Positions 28,060-33,241 of a stretch of DNA of 33,241 nt are shown here, piece by piece (within the stretch, counting starts at the first letter, position 1; each line of letters opens with the position of its first letter). The stretch is from contig JAOZOF010000012.1 of assembly GCA_029933425.1 (NCBI GenBank), forward strand, positions 1-33,241, given 5' to 3'. Both the position numbers and the translations under genes were made by a program. The stretch comes from Marinilabiliaceae bacterium. Its GTDB lineage: Bacteria; Bacteroidota; Bacteroidia; Bacteroidales; Marinilabiliaceae. The notes under the pieces were generated by a model. The model searched no databases and was not told the DNA's origin. It worked only from the letters and a program-made list of their open reading frames with translations.

Positions 28060-29235
28060 ATGAAAAAGATGATGAAAATTTTTCTTTCAGTGTTTTTACT
28101 TTCAGTCATGATAGCTTGCGGAGGTAATACTAAAAAGAAATCGGTAACAAAAAGTGATAAAGGAAACGAAATTGCAACACGTTGGAGTATAGAAAAAGCG
28201 CAGGCCTGGGGGGAAGAACAGCCATGGATAGTTGGAGCAAACTTTAACCCAAGCGATGCCTCTAACGAACTTGATATGTGGCAGGCTGATACCTGGAACC
28301 CTGAGCTTATTGATAAAGAACTTGGCTGGGCTGAGAATATAGGAATGAATGCTGTGCGGGTATATCTTCATTATTTTCCATACAGGGATGATAAAGATAA
28401 TTTTTTGAATAGAATTGATGAGTTTTTGAAGATATCGGCTAAACATCATATAAAGCCTATGTTTATTTTCTTTGATGATGTATGGAACCCAAATCCTGTA
28501 GCCGGCCCACAACCTGAACCAAGGCCTCATTTGCACAATGCAAACTGGTTACAATCCCCGGGTAAAGATATTCTTTGGAATCCGGAAAGGCATAAAGAAC
28601 TTAAACCCTATGTTCAGGATATTCTCAGAAAGTTTAAAGATGATGACAGAGTGTTGCTTTGGGATCTGTATAATGAACCTCAGAATACAAATGATAATGC
28701 TTATCACGAAAACGGGAAAGGGAAAGAGAAGTATTCAATGATGCTTTTGAAGGAGGTTTTCGAGTGGGCAAGAGAGGTAAATCCATCGCAGCCAATCACC
28801 TCCGGAGTGTGGGTTGGCGACTGGACTAATCCTGATTCATTATCTGAGTTTAATAAATTCATGTTAGATCATTCGGATATAATCACCTATCATAATTATA
28901 ATGATATAAATGATTTTATAAGGGTGTCAGAAGCATTGAAACGTTATAATCGCCCTATGATCTGTACAGAATACATGGCAAGAGGTAACAAGTCCTTATT
29001 TGAAACCCATCTGCCCTATATGGCCGAAAATAATATTGGTGCAATTAACTGGGGTTTTGTTGCCGGACGTTCTCAAACGATCTACCCGTGGGATTCCTGG
29101 AATAAAACCTATACTGCAGAACCGGAACTGTGGTTCCATGATATTTTTTATAAAGATGGAAAACCATATAGGCAGGCGGAAGTTGATTTAATCAGAAAAT
29201 TAGCATCATCTAAAAATAGTTCTACTGAAAAATAG
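28060..29235 (+). CDS. Clan GH-A glycoside hydrolase lipoprotein (GH5-like/cellulase-fold)
   Basis: Lipobox VMIACG. Acid/base motif LLWDLYNEPQN, nucleophile motif PMICTEYMARG, TIM-barrel pattern. Confidence 0.82.
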   Translation: MKKMMKIFLSVFLLSVMIACGGNTKKKSVTKSDKGNEIATRWSIEKAQAWGEEQPWIVGANFNPSDASNELDMWQADTWNPELIDKELGWAENIGMNAVRVYLHYFPYRDDKDNFLNRIDEFLKISAKHHIKPMFIFFDDVWNPNPVAGPQPEPRPHLHNANWLQSPGKDILWNPERHKELKPYVQDILRKFKDDDRVLLWDLYNEPQNTNDNAYHENGKGKEKYSMMLLKEVFEWAREVNPSQPITSGVWVGDWTNPDSLSEFNKFMLDHSDIITYHNYNDINDFIRVSEALKRYNRPMICTEYMARGNKSLFETHLPYMAENNIGAINWGFVAGRSQTIYPWDSWNKTYTAEPELWFHDIFYKDGKPYRQAEVDLIRKLASSKNSSTEK

Positions 29236-29272
29236 TAATTTACGTTTCCATTTTTAATATTGGGAAATAAAA

Positions 29273-30922
29273 ATGAATACCATGAATTCGCGTTATTTTG
29301 TAAACATAACGACAAAGAATATTGTAAAAAATTTTCTTTTTATATGGGTATTTGTTTTTCCTGCGTTGGGATGTTTGGATAACGAGGTTCCTGTTGAAGA
29401 AAAACCTAATGAAAAACCACCTGTGGCAGAAGGTCATTACCGTAATCCCATAACAGTGGAAAGAGAAATGGAAATTATTGGAGAAGGTGGGATTGCCGAT
29501 CCTTCGGTTTTTAGGTGGATGGGCAAATATTACCTTATGACAACCCAATTTTATAATTATAAGTTCATAGGCTTTAAAGTTTGGGAATCAACAGACCTGG
29601 TAAACTGGCAGTTTACCGGGGCTGTTCCTTTACAGGGTTTTATGTGGGATGTGTTATGGTCGCCCGAGATGTATTACTATCGTGGTGTTTTCTATATCTA
29701 TTTTTCAGGCCCGGGCGGCAAAATGGCAGCAATGAGATATGAACCTCCTGCCGGAAATGTAAACCCGGAACCATTTTCAGAGAATGCTAATTGGGAGGTT
29801 TTTACCCATGATTATCTGAAGTTGTCCGATCACTCCATTGACGGTTCTATACTGATCGAGCCCACAGGAGATAAGTATGCTTTTTTCTCTGGCTTAGGCG
29901 GGGTAAAGTATCGTAAAATAAATTCAATGGAGGACGGTAACGGCAGTAGTGTAGTTCAATTAATCCAATGTGCGGTAAATAACATTGATATTAATCCGGG
30001 AGAGATAGGAACAGTAGACTGGACAGAAGCCCCAACTGCATTTAAAAAAGATGGTGTATATTATATGACTTATACGGGCAACCATTTTTTACGTCCCGAT
30101 TACCAGATCCATTTGGCCACAGGTACAACACTTCAAAACCTGACCCCGATTTCAGATAACCCCTGGATATCCAGGACTTGGGGCGAATGGACGGCAACAG
30201 GGAACTGTTATCCAGTATTGGGGCCAACCCTTAAAGATTACTACTACACTTATCATGTAAAAGAGGGATATCGTATTTCCCCACCCGATCAGCAGGTACT
30301 TAGGAAACTGATGGTGGATAAGGTTGAGTTCAAAACAAATAATATTGAGACCAATGCCCCTACATTTGATGATGAACCTATTCCTGACAAAGCAGATTTT
30401 GAAGATGACTTTAGCAACGGACTGGCCAATTTTGATGTTGTTGGTAATGCAGTAAATTGGAGCCCATGGGAGAATTTTGCTGTCAGTGCTGAGGCATTAG
30501 GCGTAACATCACTCGATAATGCAATTTTAAGCAAAGAAAAAACAGGGGCAAATTTTGTAGCGGAATCATACCTCCGGATAAAAGAGTATCAGTCAACAGG
30601 TGTATCAGGTGTTGTATTTATCCAATCCGATAGTATATCTAAAATTAACATAGCTGCAGGCATTGGTTTTGTTGACGGTGTTTCAAAAGTAATTACCTAC
30701 GATGTGTTAAATGACTGGCAGTTTGTTGATCTGCCTGATGAATTTAGTTCTGTATGTTGGACAGATATAAGAGTAGAAAAGAAAGGTAGCAGGATAAAGC
30801 TGTTTGTAAACAACGTTGATGTAATGGCTTTTGATGTGGAGGATTTCGGAGGAGGAAAGGTCGGATATTTGTGTTACGATTGTAATGCAGATGTAGCCTG
30901 GACCGCATTTTCAAATTATTAA
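29273..30922 (+). CDS. GH43-family glycosidase with C-terminal LamG-like domain
   Basis: GIADPSVFRWMGKYYLM, HSIDGSILIEPTGDKYAFFSG and WTEAPTAFKKDGVYYMTYTGNH parallel the 26509..28002 product. Both end in AW(I/T)AFS(S/N)Y. Confidence 0.88.
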   Translation: MNTMNSRYFVNITTKNIVKNFLFIWVFVFPALGCLDNEVPVEEKPNEKPPVAEGHYRNPITVEREMEIIGEGGIADPSVFRWMGKYYLMTTQFYNYKFIGFKVWESTDLVNWQFTGAVPLQGFMWDVLWSPEMYYYRGVFYIYFSGPGGKMAAMRYEPPAGNVNPEPFSENANWEVFTHDYLKLSDHSIDGSILIEPTGDKYAFFSGLGGVKYRKINSMEDGNGSSVVQLIQCAVNNIDINPGEIGTVDWTEAPTAFKKDGVYYMTYTGNHFLRPDYQIHLATGTTLQNLTPISDNPWISRTWGEWTATGNCYPVLGPTLKDYYYTYHVKEGYRISPPDQQVLRKLMVDKVEFKTNNIETNAPTFDDEPIPDKADFEDDFSNGLANFDVVGNAVNWSPWENFAVSAEALGVTSLDNAILSKEKTGANFVAESYLRIKEYQSTGVSGVVFIQSDSISKINIAAGIGFVDGVSKVITYDVLNDWQFVDLPDEFSSVCWTDIRVEKKGSRIKLFVNNVDVMAFDVEDFGGGKVGYLCYDCNADVAWTAFSNY

Positions 30923-30935
30923 ATAATATGATATT

Positions 30936-32063
30936 ATGAATAAAATTTTATTACTACTAATTATTTTTTCTGTTGGATTCAACTCGTGCAACAATGCTAA
31001 AAAAAATAAAAAAAAGTCTGATACGGCAAATGCTGACTGGGAAATGGATTACAGGGGCCACAAGACCCAACTGTTCACCTTGAAAAACAGTAACGGGGTC
31101 ACAGTAACGATTACTAACTACGGAGGTAAGGTTGTCTCTCTTTTTGTGCCCGACAATAATGGAGAGCTCGCTGATATTGTTCTTGGTTATGATAACATAA
31201 AGGAAACAGTAAACGGCAACCCGTACTTTGGTGCAATTATAGGCCGGTATGCCAACCGCATTGCAAAAGGAAAGTTTTCAATCGACGGTAAAGAGTATGC
31301 ACTTGACACCAACAACGGCCCTAACGCATTACATGGAGGCATTGTAGGATACAACGATGTAGTTTTTGATGCAGAACAGGAAGCTAACAGACTTGTGCTT
31401 AAACACCATGACCCTGATATGCATGAAGGTTATCCGGGAAATGTTGATGTTACCGTTGTTTATGAATTAACAGATGATAACGAACTGAAGATAACCTATG
31501 ATGCCGTTACCGATAAGCCCACAATTATTAACCTTACTAATCATTCGTTTTTTAACTTACATGGAGAGGGTAGCGGAACTATTCTTGATCACCATCTTCT
31601 GATTAATGCAGATAGATATACCCCAATAGATTCTACATTAATTCCAACGGGAGAACTTGCCAGTGTTAAAGGTTCGTCTTTTGATTTTACACAACTCACC
31701 CCGATTGGAGAGCATATAAACGATGATAATGAACAGATCAGAAACGGGGGAGGCTTTGATCATAACTGGGTGCTGAACGGAGAAAACGGAACAATGAAAC
31801 TTGCAGCTAAAGTTGAAGAACCAAAGAGTGGAAGAGTGATGGAGGTATATACAACAGAGCCCGGATTGCAGTTTTATGCAGGTAATTTCCTTGATGGCAG
31901 TGATGTGGGGAAAGGGGGCAAAAGGTATGAATACCGTACTGCCTTCTGTCTCGAGACACAGCATTTCCCTGACTCCCCGAACCATCCGGACTTCCCGTCA
32001 ACAATACTGCGTCCGGGAGAAAAGTATCATTCCGAAACAGTCTATAAGTTTGGAGTAAATTAA
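30936..32063 (+). CDS. galM: Aldose 1-epimerase (mutarotase), lipoprotein
   Basis: NYGGKVVSLFVPD, FGAIIGRYANRIAKGKF, LTNHSFFNL and GLQFYAGNFLDG are hallmark galactose mutarotase motifs. N-terminal lipobox GFNSC. Confidence 0.94.
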   Translation: MNKILLLLIIFSVGFNSCNNAKKNKKKSDTANADWEMDYRGHKTQLFTLKNSNGVTVTITNYGGKVVSLFVPDNNGELADIVLGYDNIKETVNGNPYFGAIIGRYANRIAKGKFSIDGKEYALDTNNGPNALHGGIVGYNDVVFDAEQEANRLVLKHHDPDMHEGYPGNVDVTVVYELTDDNELKITYDAVTDKPTIINLTNHSFFNLHGEGSGTILDHHLLINADRYTPIDSTLIPTGELASVKGSSFDFTQLTPIGEHINDDNEQIRNGGGFDHNWVLNGENGTMKLAAKVEEPKSGRVMEVYTTEPGLQFYAGNFLDGSDVGKGGKRYEYRTAFCLETQHFPDSPNHPDFPSTILRPGEKYHSETVYKFGVN

Positions 32064-32073
32064 AATAAACGAT

Positions 32074-33096
32074 ATGTATAAACTATTTCAATATCTTTTA
32101 TTATTTGATTTAATAATTTCGTTAACTTCTGCAAATGCCCAGCAGCCCAATCCTGAAGGCACTGTGAAAGAAGGTGAAAAAGCTGTTTTCGAGGCTTATC
32201 TTTTTGCACATATGACCCACCGGGATTATGGCAGGCTTTACTACTCCGTGAGTATTGACGGCCTGCACTGGGAAAAACTGAATAACGGCAAAAGGGTATT
32301 TGATGGTTATAAAGGGCATCCTGATATTACCAAAGGGCACGATGGCAGGTATTACCTTGTAGGCAATAACGATGACGGAGACTTGCAGATAAATATCTGG
32401 GTCTCGGATGATTTGATTACATGGAAGGAGTACTCACACTATACTCCGGATTTGAACAAAACACCGGATTACAAGCCGCTTCAACGACTTGGTGCCCCAA
32501 AGGTGTACTATGACAAGCAAACAAAACAATACATCCTTTCATGGCATACACCCCACCTGAACGGTACAAAAGAAGACCCCGAACGTTACTGGCAAAGCCA
32601 GCGTACGTTGTATGTTTTATCGAAAGATTTAAAAACATTTAGTGATATTCCCCGAAAACTCTTCGAGTGGGATATGGGAACGATAGATGTTTTTATCCGG
32701 AATATTGACGAGGTATATTATGCCGTCATAAAAGACGAAAGATATCCCACCCTGGAATGGACAACAGGTAAAACGATAAGGATATGCAGTTCGGAGAACC
32801 TGACAGGGCCTTATTCTTACCCACAGGAGCCCATAAGTCCTAATTTCCGTGAAGCCCCAATGTTGATACCTTCACAGGATGGTAAACACTTGTACATGTA
32901 TTATGAACAATATCCGGGTGTAAGCTACGGATTATCAGTTGCACGTAATGTAAATGGGCCATGGTACCAGGTATCAGGTTATACCCATTTTGCCGACTGG
33001 GATAAATACTTAATGCCCGACTCGGTGCGTCATGGATGTATGATTCCAATCTCGAGGAAGGAGTATGATAAACTTGTAACATATTTTACAAAATAA
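32074..33096 (+). CDS. Putative beta-propeller glycoside hydrolase (GH43/GH32-like fold), secreted
   Basis: Signal peptide ending ANAQ. Repeated blades (YYSVSIDGLHWEKL, INIWVSDDLITWKEY, YVLSKDLKTFSD, GAPKVYYDKQTKQYILSWH). Family not resolvable by eye. Confidence 0.7.
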   Translation: MYKLFQYLLLFDLIISLTSANAQQPNPEGTVKEGEKAVFEAYLFAHMTHRDYGRLYYSVSIDGLHWEKLNNGKRVFDGYKGHPDITKGHDGRYYLVGNNDDGDLQINIWVSDDLITWKEYSHYTPDLNKTPDYKPLQRLGAPKVYYDKQTKQYILSWHTPHLNGTKEDPERYWQSQRTLYVLSKDLKTFSDIPRKLFEWDMGTIDVFIRNIDEVYYAVIKDERYPTLEWTTGKTIRICSSENLTGPYSYPQEPISPNFREAPMLIPSQDGKHLYMYYEQYPGVSYGLSVARNVNGPWYQVSGYTHFADWDKYLMPDSVRHGCMIPISRKEYDKLVTYFTK

Positions 33097-33241
33097 GGTC
33101 GCTGATTTTAGGACTTAATTCTAAAATAAATGATTGCAAGAATCCGGCAAGGAAGAACAATCATGGGCTAACCTTTTAGCAGGGAACTATTTAGTGCCTC
33201 TAAGAAAACACCTGTTTTTCGGTTTTTCTTTAAAAGGGACA

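Noticed and set aside
33200-33241. AT-rich AAGAAAA…TTTTCTT possible hairpin after the last gene
   Set aside because: The stem is pure A/T with interrupting bases and close to the window end. Not convincing as a terminator.
1-33241. CRISPR arrays, tRNA/rRNA genes, transposases or integrases
   Set aside because: No regularly spaced short repeats, no recognisable tRNA/rRNA sequence and no recombinase or transposase ORF seen. The hsd scar lacks IS-type ends.

Overview
The window is a Bacteroidota-type polysaccharide utilization region: low GC, SusC/SusD pair, hybrid two-component regulator and T9SS sorting domains. It falls into three blocks. (1) ~160-8690 is a rhamnose-flavoured cassette on the + strand: GH106-like alpha-L-rhamnosidase, DUF4434-like protein, URO-D/MtaA-like putative methyltransferase and RhaT-family transporter. 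It is bracketed by two closely related CPPED1-like metallophosphoesterase genes in direct orientation. (2) ~8707-9620 is a genomic scar. A GH43-like gene is cut short by an in-frame TGA and then truncated. It abuts ~290 bp of antisense DNA that reads as the 3' end of a type I restriction hsdS, a 13-nt gap, and the 5' end of hsdR. (3) 9631-33096 is a complete PUL: HTCS regulator (- strand), two GH172/DUF2961 proteins (one large, duplicated and T9SS-secreted), SusC, SusD, a SusE-position lipoprotein with a LamG-like domain, a T9SS protein made of three tandem copies of that domain and no recognisable catalytic module, a strong terminator, then GH43, GH-A clan hydrolase, GH43, aldose 1-epimerase and a beta-propeller hydrolase. 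The gene set suggests a furanoside-containing glycan (arabinan, galactofuranan or fructan-like), but the substrate cannot be fixed from sequence alone. The most interesting signals are the hsdS/hsdR scar, the LamG-like tandem-domain protein as a candidate new glycan-binding family, the URO-D protein in a rhamnose cassette, the duplicated-architecture GH172, and a shared two-part motif upstream of both GH172 genes. No CRISPR array, tRNA, rRNA or transposase was seen.
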